The notes under the pieces: model-generated | Databases searched by the model: none | What the model saw: only the letters and a program-made list of their open reading frames with translations | Told to the model about the DNA's origin: nothing | Position numbers and translations under genes: made by a program | Shown: in pieces, positions 10,675-22,521 of the stretch | Layout of the letters: every line of letters starts with the position of its first letter | How positions within the stretch are numbered: the stretch's first letter is position 1 | Origin: Mauremys mutica | Lineage: Eukaryota; Chordata; Testudines; Geoemydidae | Reading direction: 5' to 3' | DNA: 64,000 nucleotides | Assembly: GCF_020497125.1 (NCBI RefSeq) | Contig: NC_059077.1 | Location: 24,560,840 to 24,624,839, forward strand

Positions 10675-12494
10675 TGTGACACTCTGTATCTTGGGGGAAA
10701 CACCCTGCACCCCCATGTTAATCCTTATAATATGATTGTGTGATATCCAATGCAAAGTTTGTCATGTTGGGTGTCTTCGGAAGATTCACGATGCACCGAG
10801 CATTGTTGTTATAGATTGTAATTTCATGTATATAGTTACGAGGTTGAAAATGTGTTCTCGGTTTAAAATAAGCCCAGGCAAAACTCTGCAGGAACAGAGG
10901 GGCAGTTCACACCTCTTTAGGGCATGTATGAGACAAATCCAGCCCAGCCTCACAGGAACAAAGGACATTAGCCTAGGCAGCAACAAAGGATCTGTTGGAT
11001 TCTCAAGTGAGTCACCCCACTTCCCTTGATCAGTTTGGGACTACGATGAGGTAATGCTCACCTGATCCTGAAGGGGTGGGGGCAAAGCAAGAGGGAAGAA
11101 AGAACATGATAAAAGGGAGAGACATTTGCCATGCTCCGCCTCTCTCTTCCAGCTCCATCGACAGACACCACACCAAACAACTGAAGCGCTAATCCAAGGG
11201 GAAAGCTTGGCTGAAGGGCAACCAGCCAGCCTGTGGTGAGAGGCATCTAAATTTGTAAGGGCACTGAAAGTGTTAAGATCAGCTTAGAATGTGTTTTGCT
11301 TTTATTTCATTTGACCAAATCTGACTTCTTGTGATTTGACTTATAATCACTTAAAATCTATCTTTTGTAGCATGACAAAGCTCTGTCTTGTCTCTGTGGG
11401 TCCTGTGTTTCCTGATGGATTTCGCTAGCCTCAGAGGCTCACTGTGACCCTCTCCATAACCCTTCTCTCTCTAGAGACAAGGGTCACAGTCTACTGGGCA
11501 ATTTTCATCATAAGTCAGTGAGGGAGGTGAGGAGAAGCAATCCTCTCTCACATAGTCTCTGTTGTCTCCCAGTCTCAGTGATTAATTGGGGGGGAAGCCC
11601 AGGCCCACCCTCTACTCTGGGCTCCAGCCCAGGGACCCTAATAGTATCAGCTATGGTAACTAACCTTTTAGGAACAGGACACGTACAATTCCCTGGGCTA
11701 CTTCCCCACAACAGCTCCCACTTCCTCCTGCTCTACTTCACCCTTACCTAAGGGCCCCCTTCCTTATACCTAGTATGGTGTATACAGCTTAGTCTCTCCA
11801 ATAGCCCAACTTCTCACAGCTCCTGACATGCACACCCACCTGACTAACTGGGAGGCTTTTTAACTAGTTTCAGCCAGCCCCTGATGGCTTCAGGTATCCC
11901 AATCAACCTAGCAATCTCTACTGCCTTCTGGAAAGATCTTAATTGGCCCCAGGTGTCTTAATTGACCTGGAGCAGCTGCCATTTACTTATCCTGGTACCA
12001 GGGATTTGTTTAACCTGGGGCTAATATATCTATCTCCCATTACTTTTCTATAGCCATCTGGCCTTGCCCCGTCACAGTAGTTAATAAATTTGTTTGTTTA
12101 TTCTACTTGAAGCAGTGTGTTTGGTTTGAAGCGTGTCACAGACTCCCCTGGGGATAACGAGCCTGTTACATATCAATTTCTTTGTTAAATTGACGAACTC
12201 ATAGAAGCTTGCAGCGTCCAGCGGGCATAACTGGACACTGCAAGACGGAGGTTCCTAGGGTTGTGTCTGGGACCAGAGATAGTGGCTATTGTCATTCGGT
12301 TGCACAATCCATGCAGTGACTGGCCAAAAGTGCTCACTCATGTAGCTGGGAGCAGCTTACATGTTAGAGGCTGTGCATGAACGGCCCAGGAGTGGGGATT
12401 CTCACACTGGAGCAGGGTAAGGCTGGCTCCCAGAGTCAAGGATTGGAGTGAACTAGCAGATCACTGGTCCAAATAATACCAGGGGAACGTCACA
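10675..12494 (+). mobile_element. Solo LTR, split by a second LTR
   Basis: The unit starts TGTGAC and ends GTCACA. It is flanked by a perfect 5-bp duplication GTAGT at 10670-10674 and 12495-12499. At 11371-12076 another LTR in the opposite orientation interrupts it between 'cttttgtag' and 'ttaataaattt'. The resumed sequence supplies the AATAAA signal near 12083, consistent with + orientation. Net length is about 1110 bp. No internal coding region adjoins it, so it is a solo LTR. I recognise it as a turtle LTR family; class unresolved. Confidence 0.87.
11371..12076 (-). mobile_element. Nested minus-strand solo LTR
   Basis: It lies within 10675-12494. On the minus strand it reads TGTGACGGGG at one end (12076 leftward) and ends near 'TTTGTCA' at 11373. 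The flanking host sequence repeats GTAG at 11367-11370 and 12077-12080, a 4-bp duplication; two bases (ca, 11371-11372) are ambiguous at the left junction. About 706 bp, no coding content. It must be younger than the LTR it splits. Confidence 0.75.
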
Positions 12495-12841
12495 GTAGTT
12501 ATCAATATTGCCTGAGAGGGCAATAGGCATATTTACAAATAGTAGAGATGTGACAGGGGGCAAGCTCAGGTGAAGAATAAAACCAAGGTAACTCTCAGTG
12601 AAATCAAATGTAAGGTATGAGCTGATGAGCAAAATAGAAGAAATGGGTTGGTATTTGAGCATAACAACAATAATATAACATCTGAAAGAGGAAATCTCTT
12701 CTTCCCCTTACACTTGTCTCATTTCCTGTCTATTTCTTACACCACCAACTGTACCAAGGTACTCTTAAAAATTACTAATATTCCAGGGTACAAATCTGTA
12801 CACTGACAAATAAAACTGCAAAGCTCGGTATCCAATTTCTA

Positions 12842-13010
12842 GTGTGGGCAGTGAGCTATGAGACTTGGTTTCAACTCTATGACTTTCTTTATGACTTTGG
12901 GCAATTCACTTACCTGTGTCCTTCTGTAAAAACTGTGTATATTACTGCTTATCCACATTTCAAAAGCATTTTTAGAGTCTCAGATAAAATATGCTATATA
13001 AGTGCAAACA
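12842..13010 (+). repeat. MIR-type SINE relic
   Basis: Shows the diagnostic core 'tgactttgggcaattcactt' followed by 'cctgtgtccttctgtaaaa', the usual MIR central and 3' words in + orientation. Diverged; no promoter boxes remain convincing. Confidence 0.75.
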
Positions 13011-13169
13011 TATTAATTACAACAACTGTAATTTTGTGCCAGCATACGTGATTTTGGAACAATGATTTAAAGTTAATAGAGCTTAGAATTCTGCAAAAGT
13101 ATGTTCTGAAACATGTTAAAAGTGTTTAATTCACCCTTAAAACTAGACCATGAAGACTGTGACAGTACG

Positions 13170-13345
13170 GGGGGGATAGCTCAGTGGTTTGAGCCTTGGC
13201 CTGCTAAACCCAGGGTTGTGAGTTCAATCCTTGAGGAGGCCACTTAGGGATCTGGGGTAAAAATTGGTACTGCTAGTGAAAGCAGGGGGCTGGACTCAAT
13301 GACCTTTCAAGGTCCCTTCCAGTTCTAGGAGATTGGTATATCTCT
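13170..13345 (+). repeat. tRNA-derived SINE (turtle CryI/polIII type)
   Basis: The head is tRNA-like, with an A box TAGCTCAGTGG at 13177-13187 and a B box GAGTTCAATCC at 13220-13230. A tRNA-unrelated body follows, ending with 'caaggtcccttccagttcta'. That tail resembles CR1 3' ends, fitting the known use of CR1 machinery by turtle SINEs. The short A/T-rich tail is 'tatctctaattactatta'. It is not a functional tRNA gene: the acceptor and anticodon arms do not close. This family is a main reason for calling the source a turtle. Confidence 0.88.
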
Positions 13346-15157
13346 AATTACTATTACAGAAGTGTGTTCTGCTGTTTAAACAAGAGTGTTTCTGATCAAC
13401 AGATTAATTGGTGCAAAGTGATGGCAATACTACAATTCTAACTGTGGGGTATATTTTACATGTTATGCTTTATTTTATCTTTATATTACCTACTAATCTG
13501 TAAAAGTGTACAGTTTGTTGAGTTGAGAAAGTACCTTGTCTGTTGCTATAGTTTTTTAGACTGTGTAGTCCTGTAAGTGATTTCTGTTGATAGACAAGTT
13601 ATTTTAGAAAATATTGTGGACAAAATCCTGGCCCCATTTAGGTCAATAGCAAATTGCCCACTGGCTTTGATAGGGTCTGCATTTCACCCTATGTGTTTAT
13701 TTAGATTTCCCTTTTCATCAGGATAGAGGAATTGGCCTTGAAAGCAAATATCCCAGAGTGACTCTAAATATCTTATTTTTTATGTATCTTCACTTAAAAT
13801 TGCTACCAAACCAATTGGCCCACTTGGTTCTAGACTATTCATAGTACTTCATACATAGGAGTGTCTGTATCTCTTTCCAAACCTGTTTTAGTACTTTCCA
13901 CATATTTTTACATTTCTGTAACACCAACTTTTCTACTGTTTATACCCTGTATTTTTTTCCTTGCAAATACCTAACTGAGTTTTGAGTATGTTCAGAGCTG
14001 ACGTTTTTGTTGCTGCTTTGTCATATCTGTTTGGAAAATTCGATTTTTATTTTTTTATTATTTTGATTGATAATATCAATGTTTACTTTTAAGCATTTTT
14101 CTATTTTTATTTATTTAAATGTTCATAGCTGTGCAAAATTATGGATTTTATACTTTTTTTCAATTTTTTATCAATTTAAAGTTTCACGTTTGCAGGAAGT
14201 TCTGGGGGATCAGATAATGAGGGAGTCAGACAATAATTTAATTACAGTGGACACTGAGATTCAAAGAATTAAAGTTTTATAAGGATTAAAACACAAATTG
14301 TCAACATCACATAAAAATATACAAACTAAATATCCTTAAATAATACACTAATAAGTTCTCAAGCAACACTGTTCTTACTTTGCCTATCTGTAAATTTCTA
14401 TTAACTATGTAACTTTTTTTTGTTAGTTTGGGTGTGTATGGTGAAATCAACATTTACCAATAAAATCTAATCCTCTGAGGGCCAGACTTATCTAAGGCCT
14501 TCTATGACAAGCAGTTCCAGACACTGCTTTTTCAGAAGTAACCAAGACCTTTGGCACAGTCAGTCATGCTATATGGATTGATAAATTGTTGTGTCCTGAA
14601 TTTGGTCATTCTTTTTGAGTGGGCCCAGGAATTATGACTGACACATTTCAGAGTGTCATTTTTAAAAAATATATTGTCTCTAAAATGTCCTTCAGGTTTG
14701 GGGATTGTACATTTGTGTCTGGTATCAGCATAAACATGTAATGGTTTTCATTATTAAGAGTGATATTGGGTTATCATTCACCTTTCAAGTCTCATACTAG
14801 GTTGTACTTCTTAAAAATGGGGGCCGGGGAAGAGCAAATAATTTTTAAAAGCTTTCTTAATTTTCCAGTAAGCATTGAAGACAATGTAACAATGAAAAGG
14901 TGTGGCTTTTTGCTGGTATTTAGCCGCCTAAAGGTCACATGCAGTAACATACTTCTCCTTAAAGAAGGGATCCTGAGCTTTTCCTCTCTCTCCATCTAGT
15001 GAGGCGTGTATCATGATCAGTGGAACTGGAGTCAGAGGCCCATGTTCCCTAGAGAGACTGTTATTAAGGGACATCAGGGAAATGAAATACAGGGAGTTAG
15101 GCTGGAAGTAACTCAGCCACATGGACAGAGACATGCACAGGTTTAATACAGTTTCTA
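13346..15157. other. No gene seen; AT-rich with palindromic relics
   Basis: 13625-13695 has 'tcctggccccatttaggtca' against 'ctttgatagggtctgcattt', a diverged palindromic relic. 14460-14580 is mid-GC and not recognised. Frames are short. Confidence 0.4.
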
Positions 15158-15467
15158 AGGTCTGGTCTACCTTGGGGTGGGGGTGGGGGGGTCGAACTAA
15201 GGTACGCAACTTCAGCTACGTGAATAGCATAGCTGAAGTCGAACTACCTTAGTTCGAACTACTTACCCATCCTCACGGCGCGGGATCGACGTCCGCGGCT
15301 CCCCCGTCGACTCCTCCACCGCCATTCGCGGTGGAGGAGTTCCGGAGTCGAAGGGAGCGCGTTTGGAGTTCGATATAGCGCGTCTAGTCTAGATGAGACG
15401 CGCTATATCGAACTCCGAGAAGTCGATTGCTACCCGCCGATCCGTGCGGGTAGTATGGACGTACCCT
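15158..15467. mobile_element. CpG-rich multi-hairpin DNA transposon (MITE), about 310 bp
   Basis: The end words AGGTCTGGTCTACC and, complemented from the right, AGGGTACGTCCATAC are imperfect inverted repeats, next to TA at 15156-15157 and 15468-15469. The interior holds several nested palindromes. One has 21-bp perfect arms at 15365-15385 and 15396-15416 around a 10-nt centre. Another is 'ccaccgccattcgcggtgg' near 15316, and a longer imperfect one pairs 'ttcgaactaaggta' at 15192 with 'accttagttcgaa' near 15246. CpG density is far above the flanks, implying a young copy or weak methylation decay. I infer Tc1/mariner type from the TA; not certain. Confidence 0.72.
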
Positions 15468-16775
15468 TATTGTTCAACTTTCACTGCATTCAGCTTCATT
15501 CTTTGTGAATGAAACATAGTGATAGTGGCTGAGCTGTGAGTTTTCTGCAGTACAACTGGTAGCATGAACCATGGAACTCAGAATGAAGCCCCTGGAGACC
15601 TGGATTTTGCAAGCACAAAACTAGCCCAGTGATGATCTGGTGGAAGGAGGAATTTGAGCTGTACACAGACCTGGTAATGCAGCAGAATGACAACAGCAGC
15701 AAAGTAAAACTGTATTTAGCATATTGTGGAACAAGGCAGAGAGGTCTGCACCACTCTGAAGTTCACCACTGCCTCAAGCTTCACAGCAGTCCTAGGAGCC
15801 TTGGAGACCTAGGAGGGAGGTGAGCCCAGGACGGTAGAACCTGTAGGTGCAGAAGCCTGCAGCATCTGTATTTGCTATCAGAGAAGCCCCAATATGTATC
15901 TCCCTCTCTGACTCCTGGGCCTCTCTTTTTTCATATTTTCCACTCATGGTACCATTAAAGGGTGGAGTTAAGGTTGTTTTGTACTTTGTGTAATGCTATA
16001 CCTTAATATGTTTGGATTTCTTTTAAGTGTAACCTTAGCTGTGAATTCCCCGAAAAGGAAACTTTTTAGAGGCCAAGGAATGGCATGAGGACCTTTGAGC
16101 CTAGGGCAAAATACACACAGCTAGAGATGGTGTAGACAACCACTGCATCAACACAGAAACCAGGATGCCCCTGCTGAGGGGTGACTATTAGAGCCCAAGT
16201 AAGCTGAAGACTCAGCTCAGAAAAGGAGCAAAGGTTTTGTGTTGTACAGCTGTTTATTTCAGAAGAAGAAAGGATAGACTTTGTATTTTCACCAGAGTCA
16301 AAAGCACAACAGTGGCCTGTAGCCCTGTGAAAGACACCAGAGAGGGAAACTGAGGGTCCATACTATTGGTTAATGGTGGAAAAGACAGATGTAAGAGAGA
16401 CTCCATTACAAGCACTCTAGTTTCATTAAAGGATTTTGTGATTTGTTCATTTGTTTTCTCTCTCTCAAACATGACATTGCTGGGGAGTTTTAGAAGCTAA
16501 GTTTCCATCACATCAGTGAGTTGTTCTAGATTTCGTTCTGATGGTGAACCAAGTACATTCTGGGTGTATCTTATGGGGGCTCATGTAGCCTAAAAATATC
16601 ACCTTTTCAGCAGATTCTCTACAGGTGGGAAATTATGAGTTTAGATAAAGAGTGATTGCCTTCTCTTTTCACTTTTGATGGCAGTGGTTGCAACTGCAGA
16701 GTTTACATTGTGTAAATGAAGCCCTTTCTAGTAAGAAAACTGAGTCCATTGCTGTCATATACAACATATGTGCAT
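15468..16775. other. No gene seen
   Basis: Mixed-composition DNA with short frames only. No repeat recognised with confidence. Confidence 0.4.
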
Positions 16776-17165
16776 AAGAACGGCCATACTGGATCAGACC
16801 AAAGGTCGATCTTGTCTTCTAAGTATCCTGTCTTCCGACAGCAGCAAAGAATCCTGTGGCACCTTATAGACTAACAGACGTTTTGCAGCATGAGCATCTG
16901 AAGAAGTGGGTATTCACCCACGATAGCTCATGCTGCAAAACGTCTGTTAGTCTATAAGGTGCCACAGGATTCTTTGCTGCTTCTACAGAACCAGACTAAC
17001 ACGGCTACCCCTCTGATACTTGTCTTCCGACAGTGGCCAATGCCAGGTGCCCTAGAGGGAATGGACAGAACAGGTAATCATCAAGTGATCTGTTCCTTTG
17101 CCCATTCCCAGCTTCTAGCAAACAGAGGCTAGGGATACCATCCCTGTCCATCTTGGCTAATAGCT
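16776..17165 (-). repeat. CR1-type LINE 3' region, split by a foldback insertion
   Basis: The left end 'cataagaacggccatactgg' is the reverse complement of a CR1-type 3' terminus. 'cagaccaaaggtc', 'cagtggccaatgccaggtgc' and 'ttctagcaaacagaggcta' follow in the family's usual order. The sequence is interrupted at 16842-17020 and resumes in register after a 13-bp duplication. Confidence 0.75.
16842..17020 (-). mobile_element. Foldback SINE-like insertion, 56-bp perfect arms
   Basis: The insert is flanked by perfect 13-bp duplications TGTCTTCCGACAG at 16829-16841 and 17021-17033. Inside, 16840-16895 and 16926-16981 are exact reverse complements (56 bp, the outer two bases lying in the left duplication). 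They surround a 30-nt centre that itself holds 'gtgggtattcacccac'. A non-palindromic part (16982-17020) carries 'actaacacggctacccctct'. Read on the minus strand, it is a known-looking turtle short retroposon followed by an inverted copy of its own distal part. The long duplication argues for target-primed reverse transcription, not cut-and-paste. I infer self-priming or template switching during retroposition. Confidence 0.85.
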
Positions 17166-17169
17166 AACA

Positions 17170-19639
17170 TTTTTCAAACAACAAGTATGTATAAAACATT
17201 AATTAACATTGTCTTGGAACATTATTTACTATAGTAAATGTGATATAAGGATTTGTGAGTTGTAAAACTTCTGTCCAGCTAGCTTTACTTGTGGCACACT
17301 TGTCTTTAACAGACTGAACTACAATTTACATTCACTTCATATAATCGTATCAAGCTTTTGGAAAGATTGCCACATGCCTGGGAGCTCCCAGGGGTACAGT
17401 TTCTCCCAGTACAATGTTTATCATTGCTAGAATGCGCCTAATATGCATAATTAATTCTTTGATTTTATTTCTTCTTGTGGCCTGAACTTTATCCCTCTTT
17501 TTTCCCTAAAACAAACTTAGATGATTCTTGGTATATAGCTTGGAACATCATCCCAAGGTTGCTTACAGGTTACTATGGGAGGAGGAAAAAAATAAGACTG
17601 GTATGGAGTAAAGGATGCACAGAAAGAAGAGGAGTATTACAAGGATGGAGTCTTATGATATGTCAGAGATGTAAAGGAGACATTGAAATATAAGCAAGAG
17701 GAACATTCAGTAAGGTAGGCAAAGACCCAAAGGAGGCCAGTGTTAACTCAAGAGGGGAGATGATTTGAGGAAGGAAAGTATGGTTTATAATGTTTACACT
17801 GTTCAGCCAAGAAACTGAAGAGGGATAAGAACAGGAAAAAAAGCAATTGGGTTTAGCTTATGCCAGGTCAGTGGAGGCTTTGAGAGCAATATCAGGCTAC
17901 TGGAAGTGGACAAAGAGGAAATGAACATAGGATTTTGAAAGACTGGAAGTAAAACCATTCATCTGAAGTAAGTGGAACAGGAACAGAGAAATTAAATGGG
18001 CTGGGAGTAGAAGAGGCTGAGGGAATTAAAACAGGGTTTTAGCTGAATGATAGTTCAAAATTCTATTTTAATAAAACTTACTACAGATCATTTGAAATTT
18101 TTTGTAGAGGTTGTTATGAACAGAATAAATCTATCATAATGCAGTATAAGGTTTGCAAAATCTAAAGTGAAACTTAAAAAAATCATTATCTGCAGTGCTT
18201 TAAAAATAACTAGGTATACAGTAATACAAATAATAAAAACTAAAATATGGTAACAGAATTTATGGAAAACAAAAACCCGCCAATGGATAAGTATAGTTAG
18301 CATTATTCCATTTCTCATCTTTATAGATGATCATAATTTAACCTATTCCTTTTAATATGTTCACATTATAAATGTTGGAAGGCTTTTTTAAATAATGTAT
18401 GTTGTATTTTTGTGTTTAAAAAGACAATGTATATAGGGATTTAATAAACACTTAAAAGATGTAGTTCTGACTTGGCAGAAAAGGAGTTAAAAGTTGAACC
18501 ATCTGAGGAAGCAATCGGAAGATTCCACTACCCATATGAGAGAGGGGGTGGGAGGATTTTTTGCAATCAGTTAGTTATTTGACAATATTTTTTAAACAAA
18601 ATTTCAAATGACTTAGTGAACTTATAGTTATAAACCATAAGAGATAAATCTGTAAATTAAAATAAGCAAACCTGAGGTAAAATTCTAAGGGACGTTTCTC
18701 TCTCCTTTTTATAGACAAGCTCCAAGGAACAGATGGGTCAGTCTGGCTACAGTGGTTCTAGGCACAAGACAACATTGACCCTGGTTAGTTCTGGGCTTGC
18801 AAAGTATTTCAAGGTCCTTTTGACCTGCTTAAGTATTTCCTTTCAGCACAATCACATTTCACTTAATAATCACAGCAATGGCTTCCAGTGACAGTCAGGC
18901 CTCATTTACCTGCATGAGGCTGGGGAGAAAGAAGAGAAGAGCATGATAGTAATTAAGATAAATGTAGCACTGAGAGGTCTTAATGTATCGTAGGACCTCA
19001 ATTATCTAGACATCTCAGGGGACACCCCAAAACTTTGTTTAATCAAGTATTCAGTTACTGGGGGAACCATTTTAAAGTGTAAATAATAACTTTACCTGAT
19101 GTGCTAAAGTAAAATGTCATTAGGCCATTTCAAACCCCTAGGTAGCAGAGTTTTAATGGGTTTGGCTAATCAAGATCTTTCTGTGTATAATATTGAGGGA
19201 CATGTCCAGGTTTCAAATAAATAAAGTAGGTTTTTTTGAGAACTGAGGGTAGGCTAATTTAGACACTGAGTAGCTAGTTTACAAAACTAGGTGCCCAAAT
19301 ACAGATTTAGATGCCTAAATACTACTTATAGGCATCTGAATGCACTTTAAGAAAGCAAAGTGTTTTAAACTTCCAATTATGTTTTGTGATATTTTTAAGA
19401 GTTCAGCATAATTGGTTTTCTATTATGAAGTGAGATAGCATGGTCTCTCTGATTTACAAGGCAATAATAAGAGTCCCAAGAAAGTGAGGAGTCATGTCCT
19501 TCAATCTGTATCTGGAGTGTTTGGGCAACTGTAGCCATTCAAAATGTTTGGGAAGTTGTTGGTGTAACCGCAGCCATTTTATTGATGGTAAAAAAGAGCA
19601 GAGTTATATTATCATAGGGAAAAAAACTGTGTAGCACAA
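17170..19639. other. No gene seen
   Basis: AT-rich DNA. 19230-19345 has 'ttagacactgagtagctag', 'taggtgcccaaat' and 'aggcatctgaatg', resembling the hat-type palindromic relics. 17480-18060 is purine-rich on the + strand. I recognise no exon. Confidence 0.35.
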
Positions 19640-19712
19640 TAGATACATATGATGCTTTACTGGCAACTATGAACAAGACAAGGTCCTTACACCCTGTGGA
19701 GCTTTAAAATCT
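19640..19712 (+). repeat. Ancient LINE/SINE-type repeat remnant
   Basis: Degenerate match in word order to 268-362 ('tgaacaagacaaggtcctta' and 'gtggagctttaaaatcta'). Confidence 0.3.
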
Positions 19713-20033
19713 AAAGTTAAACCAAAATCACAACAAAGAGAACAGACAGAGTGTATGGGGAGGTAAATGGTAAACAAATGGAGAGGGATAGCCCTTTGTA
19801 GTCCCAATTTCCTGCTGCTATATCTTCTAAGAAAATAAAACTTATGTAGAATATAAAACTGCTTCTATCTGCCAGCTTCTCTTCTAAATACCTGCTGTTT
19901 AATAACATTAATAATTATGAGGCTAGTATTAAATGCAGAAAGACCAAGTACTGAATGGAAGTAGAGACTGAACTACCTTCTCAATCTTTAGAGGTGGTTT
20001 CTTCAGGGCTGAGGAATAACAGCAGAGCAGTGC

Positions 20034-20795
20034 AAGGAAGCTTGAGTTATTGCTGCCCTATTTGATGGATAAATAAGGACTTCAGTCTCCAGTGTTATCA
20101 GTTCAGGACCTTCCATGAGCTCTACATTCACACACGCACAAAAATAGCACTTAAGAAAAAGACTCCAGTATGATTTTGCAATCAGAGAGAAACATGTATG
20201 CAGACACACATCCGTTATATTAATACTGTAACTTGTTGCTTAGCACATATTCTGTTGCTAAAACTTTTGTCTTTTTTGTTTTGTTTTATGATTTGTGGAG
20301 GAAAAAGATATTGTATTTCTTTTTTCCCTATTAACTTTTTAAAAAAAGTAGACAGAGAGAAAAAAAACTACACATAAATTTCTCATCGTATATTAGGCAT
20401 GCTACCTAACCTTAATTATACTTGAAACAGGAAAGATATTTCTAAACCAAAAAGTTAACTACAATATCACAACTACCAGGACAGTTACATATATACTTAT
20501 TACAGATATACTGAAGTGAAGAATTGTTTCTTTCTGGAAATTGCAAATGAAGATTTCTCTATTTCATTTCAGGAATTTTGGCAACCTCCATATATAGAGG
20601 TTTTTTGTGTGAAATTTTGGGGTGCTCGAGAAATTATATCAAGTCTTATGAAGTGCAACCTTCTCAAGAAAGTCTGATAGATATCTCTGAAATTATTTTT
20701 TGGAAGAGGACAAAGGTCAGAGAGGCGGTAAGAAAAATATTCAGCATTGAAGGAAGCTTGCATTATTGATGTCCTGTTTAGTGGATAAAAAAGCA
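20034..20795 (+). repeat. Diverged direct repeat pair flanking a short segment
   Basis: 20034-20080 and 20750-20795 align along their length with roughly four of five bases matching. Both start AAGGAAGCTTG, share TTATTG, and end with a TGGATAAA word. The two copies are in the same orientation about 0.7 kb apart. They may be two relics of one unrecognised interspersed family, or an old local duplication. The space between is AT-rich. Confidence 0.55.
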
Positions 20796-21341
20796 CCACA
20801 AACATGTCTGCCAAACTGAAATAATTTCCTTTTCTCCTTTAAATAAGCCTGGCCAGATTCATAGGATTACAAAGACAACATAAAATAAAAACATGCAATA
20901 TAGCAACATGAGATATGAAAGCACATAGTAAGCCAGCTTCAAAAATGGAAATATATATGTGATAGAGGAACATCTAAAAGTTTGGACTTCAATTTACATA
21001 AGCATCCAAACCTATAGACTCCTATCACTGGGTGTGGGCCCTACAATCCTTGTCTCCATACAATCTTCCTCCCATCTTCATCAAGTCTTATGACAGGCAC
21101 TCACCATCACCAACAATCATCTCCCTTCTTTACTTGGTGTTCACTTGTTCATGAGGAGGATTTGTGGCCTGCTGCGCCATTTAATATCTTTGGCAATTGG
21201 GTGCATGCCCCTTCCATAATCTTTTGGAGCACCACCCCCCCACCTGTCTTTCACATGGACATAAGCAAACAAGTCAAATTATGCTGTTGTGGTACTGCTG
21301 AGAATGAGGAGTAGGGTTTAGTGAAACAAAGAACCTTAAGA

Positions 21342-22521
21342 CAGTGGCTCTCAACCTTTCCAGACGACTGTATCTTTTCAGGAGTCTGATTTGTTTTCTG
21401 TAGCCTCAAGTTTCACCTCATTTAAAAACTACTTGCATACAAAATCAGACACAAAAATATAAAGGTGTCACAGCACACTGTTACTTAAAACTTGCTTACT
21501 TTCCTATTTTACCATATAATTATAAAATCAATTTGAATATAAATATTGTACTTACATTTCAGTATATAGTTTAGAACAGTGTAAAACAAGTAATTGTATG
21601 TATCAGAGTTCCCTCTAGGGTACAGATGTGGGGACCCGCATGAAAGACCCCCTAAGCTTATTTCTACCAGCTTAGGTTAAAAACTTCCCCAAGGCACAAA
21701 TTTTTCCTGGTCTTTGGATGGTATGCTGCCACCATCAAGTGAGTTAGACAAAGACTCAGGAAAAGAACCACTTGGAGTTCCTGTTTCTCCAAAATATCCC
21801 CCCAAGCCTCTTCACCCACTTCCCTGGGGAGGCTTGAGAATAATATACCAACCAAATAGGTAAACAAGGTGAACACAGACCAGAACCTTAGATTTTTTAG
21901 GACACTAAAAACCAATCAGGGTCTTAAAAGCAGAACTTTATTATAAAGAAAAAAAGTAAAAGAAGCACCTCAGTAAAATCAGGATGGAAGGTAATTTTAC
22001 AGGGTAATAAGATTTAAAACACAGAGGATTCCCCTCTAGGCAAAACTTCAACCTTACAAAAAACAGGAATAAACCTCCCTCTTAGCATAGGGAAAATTCA
22101 CAAGCTAAAACAAAAGATAACCTAATGCATTTCCTTGCTATTACTTACAATTTGTAATCTTAGATGCTTATTTCAGATATGGCTTTAGGAGATGTATTTT
22201 TTCTGCCCTGGTCCCTCTCTGTCCCAGAGAGAACAACAAAGAGAGCACAAAACAAAAACCTTCCCCTACAGATTTGAAAGCATCTTCTCCCCTTATTGGT
22301 CTTTTTGGTCAGGTGCCAACCAGGTTATTTGAGATTCTTAACCCTTTATAGGTAAAAGAGGGATTTTATGTTACCCTTAGCTGTATGTTCATGACAGTAT
22401 GATATTTTAGTTTTTACTGATTTTGTTGGTGCTTTTTATGTAGCTTGTTCTAAAACTAGGCAAATAACTAGACCTCTACACACACCCTAGGGGTGCACAT
22501 ACCCCTGGTTGAGAACCACTG
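21342..22521. mobile_element. hAT element relic, interrupted by a solo LTR
   Basis: The termini CAGTGGCTCTCAACCTTT (left) and the complement of the right end, CAGTGGTTCTCAACC, are hAT-type TIRs. They are flanked by CCTTAAGA (21334-21341) and CCTTAGAA (22522-22529), an 8-bp duplication with two differences. The body is AT-rich and non-coding: 21342-21600 and 22402-22521 once the LTR is removed, about 380 bp. I infer an old non-autonomous hAT element. Confidence 0.82.
21601..22396 (-). mobile_element. Solo LTR inside a hAT element
   Basis: A 796-bp unit has a perfect 5-bp duplication GTATG at 21596-21600 and 22397-22401. On the minus strand it starts TGTCATGAAC and carries an AATAAA signal (complement at about 21940-21946, 'tttatt') followed by 'gttctgctttt'. 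The distal end is TGATA, not the canonical CA. No internal retroviral coding sequence adjoins. I recognise it as a common turtle LTR. It is younger than the hAT element it interrupts. Confidence 0.85.

Noticed and set aside
13170..13245. Functional tRNA gene
   Set aside because: A and B boxes are present, but the cloverleaf does not close and a SINE body with a CR1-like tail follows.
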